Shown piece after piece: positions 26,894-36,407 of a DNA stretch of 64,000 nucleotides. The notes beneath the pieces are model-generated. The model had not been told where the DNA came from and made no database searches. It worked only from the letters and a program-made list of their open reading frames with translations. Source of the DNA: a virus. The stretch's first letter is position 1, and every line of letters begins with the position of its first letter. The DNA lies in the IMG/VR virus record IMGVR_UViG_3300030117_007745, positions 48,655 through 112,654 of that record; one strand, 5' to 3'. A program made the position numbers and the translations under genes.

Positions 26894-27618
26894 TTTTTCC
26901 TCAATACTTGAATAGGTTGATAAGGGGTGCCATTTACGCCATTAACATCATTGGTGTAGGATTGTTCGAAGAAGCCAAATTTGTCAACCACTTCCCACCC
27001 TGTCAGGATTTTTGGCATTCTGTTTTCTCCATAAACTCTGTGTACATTAAAGACAGTCTTATCTAGGCCAACAGGGACGGCAAAGTATACAAAGGCGTCA
27101 TCTTTTATGAAGTTTTTAAGGCTTTTCATTGCTTTTAAATCTCCGTCAGGATCAAGAGGGTCGCCATACCTTCCCAAGCCATCATGTTCAACAGAAGAGA
27201 TAGAAAAACAAGCATCAAAATTGCCCTCAGTAATCTCATGTGGCTGTAAATATGTGATCTTTTCGTGGAAAGATTCGCGCTTAGAATATTCAATGACAGT
27301 GCATGATTTAGCTCCAAAAGAAACGGCGATGGCCTCATACCATGGATTGGCAGAGCCAATAATGCAAATATCTTTTCCCTCAATAGGATACTTTGTTAAG
27401 GCCTCATAGAGCCAGCCGTCTGTTGGGCCGTAATAAAAATTCTCTCTTTTTGATGCCTTTTGCAGATATTCTTCAAATATTTCTGACTTAAAATTGTCGT
27501 TGAAAAGCTTTTGTATTTCATCAGAACAGTCATTCGCATATTTGTATTCTAAAGCTGCTTCTCCATCCATTGTATAACCATCAAAAAGTTTTGATGGAAT
27601 TCTTTCTGGGGCCTTCAT
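26890..27618 (-). CDS. DUF268-type methyltransferase-like protein
   Basis: 242 residues. ICIIGSANPWYEAIAVSFGAKSCTVIEYS resembles a degenerate SAM-binding loop; FSISSVEHDGLGRYGDPLDPDGDLKAMK is the DUF268 hallmark. DUF268 proteins are probable methyltransferases or glycan enzymes linked to surface sugars. RBS GAGGTG; overlaps the GT11 gene by four bases. Confidence 0.7.
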   Translation of the reverse strand: MKAPERIPSKLFDGYTMDGEAALEYKYANDCSDEIQKLFNDNFKSEIFEEYLQKASKRENFYYGPTDGWLYEALTKYPIEGKDICIIGSANPWYEAIAVSFGAKSCTVIEYSKRESFHEKITYLQPHEITEGNFDACFSISSVEHDGLGRYGDPLDPDGDLKAMKSLKNFIKDDAFVYFAVPVGLDKTVFNVHRVYGENRMPKILTGWEVVDKFGFFEQSYTNDVNGVNGTPYQPIQVLRKK

Positions 27619-28239
27619 TTATCTCACCTCGATGTTTTTAAATAATTCAAATTCTGTTAAGTCTCTATAGGGCGGAGACTCTGGAATATCTGGTACATTT
27701 TCAGGGTAATTTTGCATTAACATTAACCCCCTAACTGCTTGCTCGGGTGTCATGTACATGTTCCACCCCTCTTCATCAATCATATCTTCATGATATCTCA
27801 TGCCATCGGTTCGGCCTTCATATCGCCTTGCCTTAAGCCATTTTACTGCTTCTAGATCATCGCAAAGTATCATACCACCTTTACCAATTTTAAGATGTTT
27901 TTTAATATGAAACGATAAGCACATCATTGTTCCGGGAATGTACATATTTGATGTAAGTCGCTTTGCTGCGTCATATATTGGAAATGGTTTGAATTGATAT
28001 ATGCCTTCCCATTCTATATCTTCAAAAATTAATTTTCCGCCGGCCTGTATAACAGACTGCGGTGGGGAAAGGTAAGTCCTCTTTGGGAGTATGACCTCTT
28101 TTCCTTCTATTTTATGCCATTTGCATGCAAGAAATAAAGCATTTGTGCAGCTATTGACCGATACAGCGTATGGGGCTCCGGTGTAGTGGGCTATTTCTTC
28201 CTCAAACATTTGCACTACCTTATAAGGATTGTGAAGCAC
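27619..28239 (-). CDS. Short DegT-type sugar aminotransferase
   Basis: 206 residues, about half the usual size for DegT/DnrJ enzymes (370-400). The N-terminal core is kept: YAVSVNSCTNALFLA, PIYDAAKRL in place of the usual D-x-A-Q, and the PLP Lys in CLSFHIKKHLKIGKGGM. The small C-terminal domain is strongly reduced. No frameshift is evident; the stop is followed directly by the next gene. Starts at GTG with GGAG. Could be a minimal aminotransferase or a degenerate one. Confidence 0.65.
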   Translation of the reverse strand: MLHNPYKVVQMFEEEIAHYTGAPYAVSVNSCTNALFLACKWHKIEGKEVILPKRTYLSPPQSVIQAGGKLIFEDIEWEGIYQFKPFPIYDAAKRLTSNMYIPGTMMCLSFHIKKHLKIGKGGMILCDDLEAVKWLKARRYEGRTDGMRYHEDMIDEEGWNMYMTPEQAVRGLMLMQNYPENVPDIPESPPYRDLTEFELFKNIEVR

Positions 28240-28622
28240 TATTCTTTCTCCATTATATAATATTTCTTTTTAAATCCGCAAGATTCAAATAATCTCATAC
28301 TTGCATTATTTTCTAATTTAACTTTAGCATATGCACTAGGGTGCATGTCCATCAATTTCTTGATCATAAATTTTCCAACTCCACGGCCTTGAAAATCCGG
28401 ATGTGTTGCTACTCTGATATCTTCATCGATAACTCCCACGTATCCTGCTGGTTGGTCATCTATTAGGCAAACATAGAAGAATAGGCCGTATCTAAGCATA
28501 TACTTTTCGTGACAATCTTTTCTAATTGCTTCTTGTTGAATAAACCCTCTTTTAACATCTGGGTGATTGCGAAGATTTCTAATGAATTCCCAATATTTTG
28601 GCTTGTTTTGTACTAATTCCAT
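28239..28622 (-). CDS. GNAT acetyltransferase
   Basis: 127 residues. The acetyl-CoA loop is ATHPDFQGRGVGKFMIKKL, followed by LENNASMRLFESCGFKKKYYIM. A small N-acetyltransferase probably acting on an amino sugar made by the neighbouring aminotransferase (a one-base overlap). Sugar substrate is inferred from position. Confidence 0.8.
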   Translation of the reverse strand: MELVQNKPKYWEFIRNLRNHPDVKRGFIQQEAIRKDCHEKYMLRYGLFFYVCLIDDQPAGYVGVIDEDIRVATHPDFQGRGVGKFMIKKLMDMHPSAYAKVKLENNASMRLFESCGFKKKYYIMEKE

Positions 28623-29399
28623 TTACACACACGATTTGAATAGGTCAGGGTGAGGGAAGTTGTTATGATAAGCTCTCAAATAATCCCTCTCTATGCTTAA
28701 CCCAATATAAGGATGAAGAGTTGTTCCAATGTCGATGTACGTATTTTTATCACTGTGTTTAAACAACTCATATATAAGAACTTCACTTAAGCTGCTAGCA
28801 GACAACAAAAATACATGATCTTCTACATTATTATCGTCTATCCATTGCTTAATGTCAACAACTAAATGATGATCATTAACAATACAATTTTTTCCAACTT
28901 TAAAAGATTTTACAACATCAAACTCAGTATTGGATAAGTCAGCATTCTCACTACAAACAAAAACAACTTTTTTCTTCTTGAGTTCTGGTACGAAATGGCC
29001 AATGAATAAAGGATAGTTTGAATTTACCAAGAGATTAGCAGAAGTGAGATTATCGTCTACTTGGCCATATAATTCATGCATCCAAGGGGCAAATTCCATA
29101 GAGGCGCAGGTACAATCTTTGCAAATGCCGCCAACAAAATAGTTTTCTTTTTTGTATTTATAGGCTTCGATTAAAATATCTTTTAAGAAGCCATGCTGAT
29201 TTGGATCGTAGTGTTTATGGTCGTCTGAAGAATATCCAAAATTATAATGAGTCTCGCCCATTACAACATGATCATTCGCTAGCTTAAGCTCTTTGTCTTG
29301 CATAACACAGATTTCGCCATCAGAAAAACGAGTGTATGCAAAGTGTTCATTTCTTTTTAATTTACCGAGCAGATTGAAAAAATCTTCTTCAAACTTCAT
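28623..29399 (-). CDS. GT-D-like putative glycosyltransferase
   Basis: 258 residues. TRFSDGEICVM near the N-terminus fits the D-G-E nucleotide-binding motif of GT-D fold glycosyltransferases, and YIDIGTTLHPYIGLSIERDYLRAY matches their C-terminal block. An unusual CKDCTCASMEF segment lies in the middle. Overlaps the epimerase gene by 11 bases. Function as glycosyltransferase is inferred from these motifs. Confidence 0.62.
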   Translation of the reverse strand: MKFEEDFFNLLGKLKRNEHFAYTRFSDGEICVMQDKELKLANDHVVMGETHYNFGYSSDDHKHYDPNQHGFLKDILIEAYKYKKENYFVGGICKDCTCASMEFAPWMHELYGQVDDNLTSANLLVNSNYPLFIGHFVPELKKKKVVFVCSENADLSNTEFDVVKSFKVGKNCIVNDHHLVVDIKQWIDDNNVEDHVFLLSASSLSEVLIYELFKHSDKNTYIDIGTTLHPYIGLSIERDYLRAYHNNFPHPDLFKSCV

Positions 29400-30384
29400 C
29401 CTTCAGGACCTCATATACTTTTTCAGCAGCGTGTCCGTCGCCATATGGGCAGTCGCCTTCAGGTATATGATCTTCATTGAGTTGATTGAAAATACCTTCC
29501 AGAGACTTTGGCTCAAAACACATAAAAGCAAAAGTATTGACGCCTTCAACTCTCTCTGTCTTCTTTCGACAGACAATGCACTTCTTTTTTAGGAATGAAG
29601 TTTCTTCTTGTAATCCGCCAGAATCAGTTATAACGAGCCTTGTTTTCGCCAACAACTTTATAAATTCATTATACTCCATTGGCTCAACAATTTTAAGGTT
29701 TTTTAGCAAATGTTTATGCTTTTGAACATTCGGATTTGGGTGAAGAGGGATGATGAATTCTAGTTCTTTGTTACCTTCTGCTATCTTATTAATTGCCTTG
29801 AACCACTCATCCATATTGTGGTGGTTTTCTCTGCGGTGCATTGTTACAACAACTTTATTTGTATACTCTGTCTTGGTTCCCAACAGGTTATCTAACACAG
29901 TATTTCCGACAACTTCGATTCTTCCCTCTGTATTTTCATTCCTTAAAAATATTTCAGACAATTCAGTTGGGCACAAATGTACATCAGCTATTCTGGATAT
30001 AGCTTGGCGATTGAACTCTTCTGGATAGGGCTGATTTTTATCGTAAGTTCTCAGGCCTGCCTCTAGATGCATCACTTTTATTCTGCGATGAAAAGCAGCA
30101 AGGGCAATAGAGAAAGCAGAGGTCGTATCGCCCTGTACTAAAACAGAAGTTACGCCTTCAAAAATCTCTTCCAAATTCATAACGGAACTGACAATAGAGT
30201 CAAGTCGATTTGGCCCGTCTTTGATCTCTAGCTTAATCAAATCCTTGCCTTCTCCAACTTTTGATAGCAGGTCTGTGTGTTGGCCTGTAAACAAAAGCCG
30301 ATAAGGAATTTTGCCTTCCATTTGGTCTAGCAAAGGCTTAATCTTAATCCATTCTGGTCTTGTGCCAAAGCTTAATAAAATCAT
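29389..30384 (-). CDS. wecB: UDP-N-acetylglucosamine 2-epimerase
   Basis: 331 residues. Starts MILLSFGTRPEWIKIKPLL at the ATG forming an ATGA overlap with the upstream gene (an earlier start at 30411 is less likely). VLVQGDTTSAFSIALAAFHRRIKVMHLEAGLRT, FNRQAISRIADVH and SGGLQEE are the WecB signature. Converts UDP-GlcNAc to UDP-ManNAc; may feed the dehydrogenase at 22072. Slightly shorter than typical (about 370). Confidence 0.85.
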   Translation of the reverse strand: MILLSFGTRPEWIKIKPLLDQMEGKIPYRLLFTGQHTDLLSKVGEGKDLIKLEIKDGPNRLDSIVSSVMNLEEIFEGVTSVLVQGDTTSAFSIALAAFHRRIKVMHLEAGLRTYDKNQPYPEEFNRQAISRIADVHLCPTELSEIFLRNENTEGRIEVVGNTVLDNLLGTKTEYTNKVVVTMHRRENHHNMDEWFKAINKIAEGNKELEFIIPLHPNPNVQKHKHLLKNLKIVEPMEYNEFIKLLAKTRLVITDSGGLQEETSFLKKKCIVCRKKTERVEGVNTFAFMCFEPKSLEGIFNQLNEDHIPEGDCPYGDGHAAEKVYEVLKDEV

Positions 30385-31988
30385 ACCTTTATACCTCGCA
30401 CGGTTTTCCAACCGCCTTTAATCGCTGTCTGAACACACACGTCTCTTTCGTTAAAAAACTGTTGATGTGATACAGCTTGATTTGTTGAGGTCGCTTTCAC
30501 ATCAATTCCCAATTCATTGCCCAACACTGAACCGTGCATCGATTTATCTTCGGGAGGATGTGGAGGGCAGTATGTTTGAATGTTGCCATATTTCTGGGCA
30601 AGGTAAGAAAACTGAATATCTTCTCCGTTATCCCAAGTTGTTGGCTTTTCTCTCCACAAATATTGTAGCCATTCTCGTTTAAAAAACCAAGCGTGTCCAA
30701 CTAAGTCAACCCTTGTTGTTTCACTATTTTGTGTTGGCCATCCGCAACGATCATGCTTAACATAAAATTTATCATTCAATGTAACTCCGGCAGATCCCAA
30801 GATTCCTTCATTAGTTTTCATTGTTTCTAGGCAGTTATCAAACCACTTTTCTCCGGGTATTGTATCGTCGTCAAATATGGCTACATATTCAGTGTCAGCC
30901 AACAAAGCAGCGGCAAACCTTCCATAGAACTTCCAGTTGTAATCATTGTGGAATATTCTATCAAGGTCAAGTTCTTTAAAATTGAATCCATCATTATCCT
31001 CGTGTTGATTTACCCACAGCCAAATCTGTGTTGGTCTAGTTGTCTGCTTTCTGATTGCATCAATCTGCATTTTAAGATTGTATGGGCGTCGATAAGCATT
31101 GAGAATCACAGTGATTGGAGCTTTTTTGGCCTCGGGCCTTTTGTCACTTTCTAGAACCTCTATAACTTTGTCAATAACCTTTGTTTTTTGAGACCTTACA
31201 AAATCTAGAAGCTCTTGTCCTTTATATTTAGAGAACCATTCCTCGCTAGCACAGCCGAGGTTATTATTGGTCTTAAGTTTGCAATTTACAATACGAGCTT
31301 CAACGGCCAAACGGCAGAAAGTTTCGAGAACCTGAGAAAAGAAAACCAACCCGTCGTGTTCTGCAAGTTGTTTGATAAAATTGTTATAATCTAGTGAGAC
31401 AATAAGGTTGTAAGGAATCTTGTTTTGTTCGCAGAAACTTTTAGCTTGCTCTGTTCCTTTAATTTGATTAGTGCTGTTCAAAACAGCCATCTTCCCATTC
31501 TTCTTGCTGTTCACATGTTGTTGTAGCGTATCGAACTCTTCGTCAGACCATAGAGAACATCCCAGATTGATTACATTTGCTTCTCTAATGTTTTTACTGA
31601 TTACTTCAGCGTGTAATTTAGATTGAGCAAAGACTGCTTTCGCGCTTCTGTAAAAATCAAGATTAAGCAATCTGTTGGGTGGTACTTTGTAATCTTTGTA
31701 CGGGGAAGGATCTCTGCCAACAATGTATTTGTGGTCGTGTTCGTATATCACGTAGTCGCAAGACTTAAGTAAGTTGATGCACATGCCGGGAAGCATAACA
31801 AAATTAGAAACAATAAAAAGCTTATCTGCGTTATCCTTGATTAGTTTTTCTGTGACATGTTTTGATTTAACTCGCGCTACTTTATAGCCCCTTTTAACGA
31901 GCGAAGAGACGACAATCTCGTCTACGAGTTCACCGCCTCCTCTAATCTCTGAAGCATAAAAATCCGCTATGTGAATAATTTGTTTCAT
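30381..31988 (-). CDS. Two-domain glycosyltransferase
   Basis: 535 residues. The first 275 residues look like a GT-B fragment (DKLFIVSNFVMLPGMCINLL, VLNSTNQIKGTEQAKSF, FFSQVLETFCRLAVEAR). From about residue 288 comes a GT-A type domain: PITVILNAYRRPYNLKMQID, AIFDDDTIPGEKWFDNCLETM with the metal-binding acidic triplet, and CGWPTQ. The fusion may build two linkages. Overlaps neighbours by one and four bases. Confidence 0.72.
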   Translation of the reverse strand: MKQIIHIADFYASEIRGGGELVDEIVVSSLVKRGYKVARVKSKHVTEKLIKDNADKLFIVSNFVMLPGMCINLLKSCDYVIYEHDHKYIVGRDPSPYKDYKVPPNRLLNLDFYRSAKAVFAQSKLHAEVISKNIREANVINLGCSLWSDEEFDTLQQHVNSKKNGKMAVLNSTNQIKGTEQAKSFCEQNKIPYNLIVSLDYNNFIKQLAEHDGLVFFSQVLETFCRLAVEARIVNCKLKTNNNLGCASEEWFSKYKGQELLDFVRSQKTKVIDKVIEVLESDKRPEAKKAPITVILNAYRRPYNLKMQIDAIRKQTTRPTQIWLWVNQHEDNDGFNFKELDLDRIFHNDYNWKFYGRFAAALLADTEYVAIFDDDTIPGEKWFDNCLETMKTNEGILGSAGVTLNDKFYVKHDRCGWPTQNSETTRVDLVGHAWFFKREWLQYLWREKPTTWDNGEDIQFSYLAQKYGNIQTYCPPHPPEDKSMHGSVLGNELGIDVKATSTNQAVSHQQFFNERDVCVQTAIKGGWKTVRGIKV

Positions 31989-33250
31989 TAGTCAAAGCTC
32001 ACAACTGATTCTTCTCTTTCCTGTTCTTCCTGCATAACAGCGTTTGCAAACATGTCATATTGTTTGCTTGGCTCATATTCTTTCTTAACAAATTTTTTCA
32101 AATTTTGTGCGAGCTTTTTGTAATGATCGTAATTGTTATACATGCTGTTTAAGCTTTTTTGGTAACTATCTTTTTCTGGATATGCCCACATTGAATCTGG
32201 TACCAAGACTCCTTGCCATGCAGCCTCCGGCTGAATTGGCCCAATTGTGTATTCAACTTCACAAAAATGTGGCTTATAAACAGTTGTAGTTTTGCTTTTT
32301 GATCCTTTCTTTCTTTGTTTAGTGGGAACATTCAAAAAGTCACATTGTCCACCCCAATTTATGCTAATAATTGGCAGTCCCGTGTAAGACGCCTCATACA
32401 TTGGTAGCCCCCATCCTTCCGCATTTGAAATACAAATCAATGACTTAACTTTTTCATGATCATATAAGCCAACCATTTGCTCATCTGACAGATCTCCATG
32501 GAGCAAGTATATTTTACATTTTGCATCTGGTGGGACCAGCGCTTTCATCATTGATTCTGCTCGCAACCTATCACTAGTTGCATTGTTTTTTACAAAACCT
32601 TTGACAATTAGTCCAACATCTGGGTTGTCTTTGAAATTGTCCACAAACCAAGAAATAGTATTGTTCATGTTTTTTCTTGGGCCCCACTGAGACACGGTAA
32701 GAAAATTAAAATCGGTTTCTAAATCTAAATCAATTTTTTCTTTTTTTAGATCTTTTGCTGGATATCCAACAAACTTCACAGGCGTTGTTACAGATGCCTT
32801 TCCAACCGGCTGATTTGTATTTCTATCAATCATATCATAGGATGTCTTAACCATACTTGTTCTTGCATGATTACTAATAACAATGATTCTATCCATTATA
32901 TTACATTTTTCAATCCACTCTGGTGCGATCTTTGTTGACTCGATGCCGGCAGTATAGCCTATATTTACTGGAGCTAATTTTTCCCATTCATTAGGTATTG
33001 TTATTTGCAAAGACAGGTCAAATTGTCCCTTGCTTTGAATGAAGTGGAAAGTCTTTTGTATGAGAAAGTCAATATATTTTCTTTCTTCGTTATCTTGAGA
33101 GGCCCATCCAGTTTGGCCCCAAGATGTATTAATCAGATAAATATCATATCTATGCTCATGTTTTTTTAAAGATCTTAGTGCAAATCTTGACTGCTCTCCA
33201 TAGCCTGACCTGCTCAATACTGGTCCTCGGAGGATTATTTTTTTTCTCAT
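31988..33250 (-). CDS. GT4-type glycosyltransferase
   Basis: 420 residues. LRGPVLSRSGYGEQSRFALRSL at the N-terminus, FNFLTVSQWGPRKNMNN in the middle and CISNAEGWGLPMYEASYTGLPIISINWGG with the E-x7-E nucleotide-binding segment at the C-terminal half. Sequence-related to the next gene in size and layout, so possibly an old duplication. Transfers a sugar from an NDP donor. Confidence 0.8.
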   Translation of the reverse strand: MRKKIILRGPVLSRSGYGEQSRFALRSLKKHEHRYDIYLINTSWGQTGWASQDNEERKYIDFLIQKTFHFIQSKGQFDLSLQITIPNEWEKLAPVNIGYTAGIESTKIAPEWIEKCNIMDRIIVISNHARTSMVKTSYDMIDRNTNQPVGKASVTTPVKFVGYPAKDLKKEKIDLDLETDFNFLTVSQWGPRKNMNNTISWFVDNFKDNPDVGLIVKGFVKNNATSDRLRAESMMKALVPPDAKCKIYLLHGDLSDEQMVGLYDHEKVKSLICISNAEGWGLPMYEASYTGLPIISINWGGQCDFLNVPTKQRKKGSKSKTTTVYKPHFCEVEYTIGPIQPEAAWQGVLVPDSMWAYPEKDSYQKSLNSMYNNYDHYKKLAQNLKKFVKKEYEPSKQYDMFANAVMQEEQEREESVVSFD

Positions 33251-33259
33251 AAAAATTCC

Positions 33260-34516
33260 TTAGTTTATTTTCTTAAGCGTCCATGGGGAGTAAACTTTTC
33301 TATTTTCCCATGACCCATGCTTTTCATGTATTTCATCTAAAAGTTCTACCCATTTTTCTTGATATTGATCAAAAGAATAGTTGTTGGTAACATGTTCTCT
33401 TCCCATATCTCCGAGCTTTTTCAAATCTTCTTTTTTCATGTTATACATTTTTTCACATGCATCCATAAAATCTTTTTCGGAGATCCTATCTTCAAAAATA
33501 TAAGGAACCTGTTGAGAGCCAATAAGCGCCTTTGAAGCTGGCTCCAAACCAATACCAAACCAATTTTCTCCATCGGTAACCTGCTCTTGCAATCCTCCGG
33601 TCATTGTGGCGATGATGGGTGTACCGCAAGAAAGAGATTCTAGAGTCGCTAAACCAAACCCCTCTGCATCTGATATATTAATCGTGCAATCGGAAATATT
33701 ATACATTGCTGATAATTCTTCTGGTCCAACTTTTTCCCTAGATATTCTTACTTGGCCCTCGTTTGCTCCAAAATGTTGTATTAGGTGATCTAGAGGCTGA
33801 CCATATGGATCGTTTGGATCAGTGTGCATAATCAAGACACATTTATCTTTGCCTACTTTATCACAAAACTTTTTAAACCAATAAACTAAACTTCCGCTTT
33901 GTTTTCTTCTAGCATTTCTATTGTTCCAAAAGAAAATAAATTTATCTTTCAGGCCATGGTGTTCTTTTAAATTATCAATTGCTTCTTGAGACATCGGCTT
34001 GAATACTTCTGAGTCTACAGCATGTGGTAGATACAATGATTCAACTTTGTCTGTAACTTCTTTAACAATTGAATGTGTTACTTTTGAAATACAAGCTACA
34101 ACATCATTAGATTCATAAAAACCTTTATTGAAAACTGGTGCTGGATAATTGTCCCAAACGTGATAATAGATCATAGGAGCATGGGCCCTCACTTCGTTAT
34201 CAATATCCCATAACCATTCATAAAACCTAGGATCTGTCATAAACCAAACCATATCAGGCTTTTGAGTTCTCAGGATTGATCTAACCTGATCTTGGGTTCC
34301 ATAGCCATCTACTGGTAATATAACCCAGTCGTCTCCAAATTTGTCAACTTTCATTGGCTCATAATTTTCATGCTTGACTGCACCGCCTAAAGAAAAAACT
34401 TGATACCTTCCAGTTTTAAGGAGTGCTTCAATCATGTATCTTGTTTGGTTTGCTACCCCGGAAGGAGAAAGGGGGTGATCGCTAATGGTAAGTAATTTTA
34501 TCTTTTTATCTGTCAT
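33260..34516 (-). CDS. GT4-type glycosyltransferase
   Basis: 418 residues from the ATG at 34516, which overlaps the nuclease stop as ATGA; a TTG two codons earlier is the alternative. TISDHPLSPSGVANQTRYMIEAL, FIFFWNNRNARRKQSG and INISDAEGFGLATLESLSCGTPIIATMTGG match GT4. First of the sugar genes in reading direction, coupled in translation to a nuclease gene. Confidence 0.82.
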   Translation of the reverse strand: MTDKKIKLLTISDHPLSPSGVANQTRYMIEALLKTGRYQVFSLGGAVKHENYEPMKVDKFGDDWVILPVDGYGTQDQVRSILRTQKPDMVWFMTDPRFYEWLWDIDNEVRAHAPMIYYHVWDNYPAPVFNKGFYESNDVVACISKVTHSIVKEVTDKVESLYLPHAVDSEVFKPMSQEAIDNLKEHHGLKDKFIFFWNNRNARRKQSGSLVYWFKKFCDKVGKDKCVLIMHTDPNDPYGQPLDHLIQHFGANEGQVRISREKVGPEELSAMYNISDCTINISDAEGFGLATLESLSCGTPIIATMTGGLQEQVTDGENWFGIGLEPASKALIGSQQVPYIFEDRISEKDFMDACEKMYNMKKEDLKKLGDMGREHVTNNYSFDQYQEKWVELLDEIHEKHGSWENRKVYSPWTLKKIN

Positions 34517-35286
34517 GGACAATGTTCCGTTCTGTGAAATTCACACTTGCGACAAGCAAGTCTGTTCTTTATGAAGTTTTTCTTCTCAATATTATAAACA
34601 GCTTTTTCTAAAAATTTAAGAGCGTTTTGAGTTTTTTTTGGGCCGCTAGTCACTCGGAAAATTTCAACTCTATCGCTTTTTGCTGTCCTTTTAAGTAATG
34701 CAAAATGAGTTTCTACTGTTTTTGGATCGACATTATGCTTCTTTGCCCAATAGTGTTTGTAGAATGTAAGCTGATATGTCATCATTGGGTCGGATTTCTT
34801 TCGAGCATCCCATCCCCATGAGCACGTTTTCCAATCAATGATGTGAACTTTGTCGTCTGGGGTCTTTATTACTAAATCGATGAACCCTTTAAACTTGTTT
34901 TTCTCTTTACAAGGGAAGTCTTCCATCATTTCCATCAGATCTTCCTCTGCTGCTAACACTTCGTAGTCTCCAAAGTGCTCTTTCATAGCCGGGAGCACCT
35001 CATCAAGGATCAAAGGGCCCTGATTTTGCATAGAATTGACTAATTTTGGGTCTTTATTGGCGTTTTCAGGTAGATTTTGCAGTATTTCTTTGAATTTTAG
35101 GGCAAAAAACGTCTTTTTATCGTCTAAACCCTCCGTCATCATCTTTTCACATGTGTCGTGGATAGCGTTACCAAAAGCAGTAAAAGCGTTGCCTTCAAAG
35201 CCTTTTACCTTGTCAATGTTCATTAATTTGTGATAAAAAGGGCAAAAATTCCAGTTTTTTGCTTCAGAAAAGCTAATGTGACCCAT
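34513..35286 (-). CDS. RecB/Cas4-like PD-(D/E)xK exonuclease with Fe-S cysteines
   Basis: 257 residues. Starts with the ISFSEAKNWNFCPFYHKL helix; nuclease core GFIDLVI and VHIIDWKTCSWG (D-x-K). Cys15 with C-terminal Cys245, Cys248 and Cys256 (CRKCEFHRTEHC) gives the four-Cys layout of AddB/Cas4 Fe-S nucleases. Common in T4-like phages for DNA recombination or degradation. RBS GGAG. Confidence 0.82.
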   Translation of the reverse strand: MGHISFSEAKNWNFCPFYHKLMNIDKVKGFEGNAFTAFGNAIHDTCEKMMTEGLDDKKTFFALKFKEILQNLPENANKDPKLVNSMQNQGPLILDEVLPAMKEHFGDYEVLAAEEDLMEMMEDFPCKEKNKFKGFIDLVIKTPDDKVHIIDWKTCSWGWDARKKSDPMMTYQLTFYKHYWAKKHNVDPKTVETHFALLKRTAKSDRVEIFRVTSGPKKTQNALKFLEKAVYNIEKKNFIKNRLACRKCEFHRTEHCP

Positions 35287-35288
35287 TA

Positions 35289-35984
35289 TTACTCCATATC
35301 TGCTAAAGTTTCTATCCTATTATACAGTATGGGGCTCACAGATGCAAGTGTTTTTAGGTCTTTGTACAAAAAGAATGCCTCAAAACCTCTTGCGAAGTAT
35401 TCTCTAACAGAGGTGGCTGAATAAGGTGAGTAAAATAGACCACTTGTATAAGAAGAAAGGAGGGGGTATCCTAAAACAGTATACAAATATTCATCAAACT
35501 CTTCATCGTACATTGGATTCTTAAAAAAAGAAAAATCCACCAATGGCTCATTGTATGCTTTGAGTAATTGAAACAACTTTTCTCTTTTACCTAAAAATTC
35601 ATTCTCTACTCTGCCGTCTCCGTAGATATTATCATAGAATTTTTCTTCTACAGCATGTGCTATCTCATGTACAATATCGTCGGCCATGTCCACAGCATTA
35701 TCTTGAACATTTATAACGTAAATTGCGCCATTTTCATATGCTGCGTTGGTTTCACGCTCTTCAAAATGAGAAAAGTCTCCAACATAGATTACATCCACAT
35801 TGGAAACAAAGAAGGAAGGAAGTGAATTTTCTATAATTTTTATGACTTCTTCTAAAGAACTTTTTTGATCAGTAAAAATTAAATCATCTTTAATATAAAT
35901 CGGTATTTGAGAACCGTATAAAGAGTAGTGATTAAAAGTTTTAGATTTTTTCAAACTTTCTTTTATGTAATCACTTTTGCTCAT
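35289..35984 (-). CDS. HExxH metallopeptidase-like protein
   Basis: About 231 residues from the ATG at 35984 (MSKSDYIKESL); a further in-frame ATG at 36029 would cause a longer overlap and lacks a ribosome site. HEIAHAVEE (His106, Glu107, His110) is a zincin motif. Upstream part is beta-rich (VDVIYVGDFSHFEERETNAAYENGAIYVINVQ). C-terminal helical part unknown. Could process phage structural proteins or act on host proteins. Confidence 0.6.
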   Translation of the reverse strand: MSKSDYIKESLKKSKTFNHYSLYGSQIPIYIKDDLIFTDQKSSLEEVIKIIENSLPSFFVSNVDVIYVGDFSHFEERETNAAYENGAIYVINVQDNAVDMADDIVHEIAHAVEEKFYDNIYGDGRVENEFLGKREKLFQLLKAYNEPLVDFSFFKNPMYDEEFDEYLYTVLGYPLLSSYTSGLFYSPYSATSVREYFARGFEAFFLYKDLKTLASVSPILYNRIETLADME

Positions 35985-36267
35985 TTGATTGCTGCTCTTC
36001 TTCCCAAGCCTTTCTTCCGATATCAACATCTGTCAAAGCTTGGCGATAACCTCTCATAAAGTTTTCTTCTGCAACTGCTAAAACAAATTCAGGAAACTCA
36101 TCTGCTAATTGATCTACAATCATTTCAACGGTAACACTATCATCTTCGGGAGACTTTTTTTCCCCAACATAGTTTACCAACATTTTCTTAAGATCATTTT
36201 CTGGGTGAACAACTTCGTCTAGCACTTCGTTAGTATCTTCGCTGTTTTCTTTAAATTCAATATCCAT
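35971..36267 (-). CDS. Small acidic phage protein
   Basis: 98 residues, acidic, no family recognised. EENFMRGYRQALTDVDIGRKAWEEE is an amphipathic helix like those in small proteins of marine T4-like phages. RBS GGAG. Overlaps the next gene by 14 bases. First coding gene after the tRNA at 36282, and so first of the long operon. Confidence 0.5.
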   Translation of the reverse strand: MDIEFKENSEDTNEVLDEVVHPENDLKKMLVNYVGEKKSPEDDSVTVEMIVDQLADEFPEFVLAVAEENFMRGYRQALTDVDIGRKAWEEEQQSNEQK

Positions 36268-36281
36268 TTTTTCTCCATATT

Positions 36282-36358
36282 TGGTGGACCCCCTCGGACT
36301 CGAACCGAGGACCTAACCGTTATGAGCGGTGTGCTCTAACCAACTGAGCTAGAGGTCC
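36282..36358 (-). tRNA. tRNA with CAT anticodon (Met, or Ile2 if modified)
   Basis: 77 bases including an encoded CCA. Acceptor GGACCTC pairs with GGGGTCC, T-loop TTCGAGT, anticodon loop CTCATAA. It could be elongator tRNA-Met or a lysidine-type tRNA-Ile. Sits at the head of the long minus-strand operon behind a TTGACA promoter. Confidence 0.92.
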
Positions 36359-36370
36359 TTAATATATAAT

Positions 36371-36399
36371 AATATAATATAATGTTTAAATTTTGTCAA
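36371..36399 (-). promoter_or_regulatory. Sigma70-like promoter for the CAT tRNA and operon
   Basis: TTGACA (36394-36399) and TATATT (36371-36376) with a 17-base spacer on the minus strand, about 13 bases before the tRNA 5' end. Confidence 0.6.
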
Positions 36400-36407
36400 G
36401 AAAAAAA

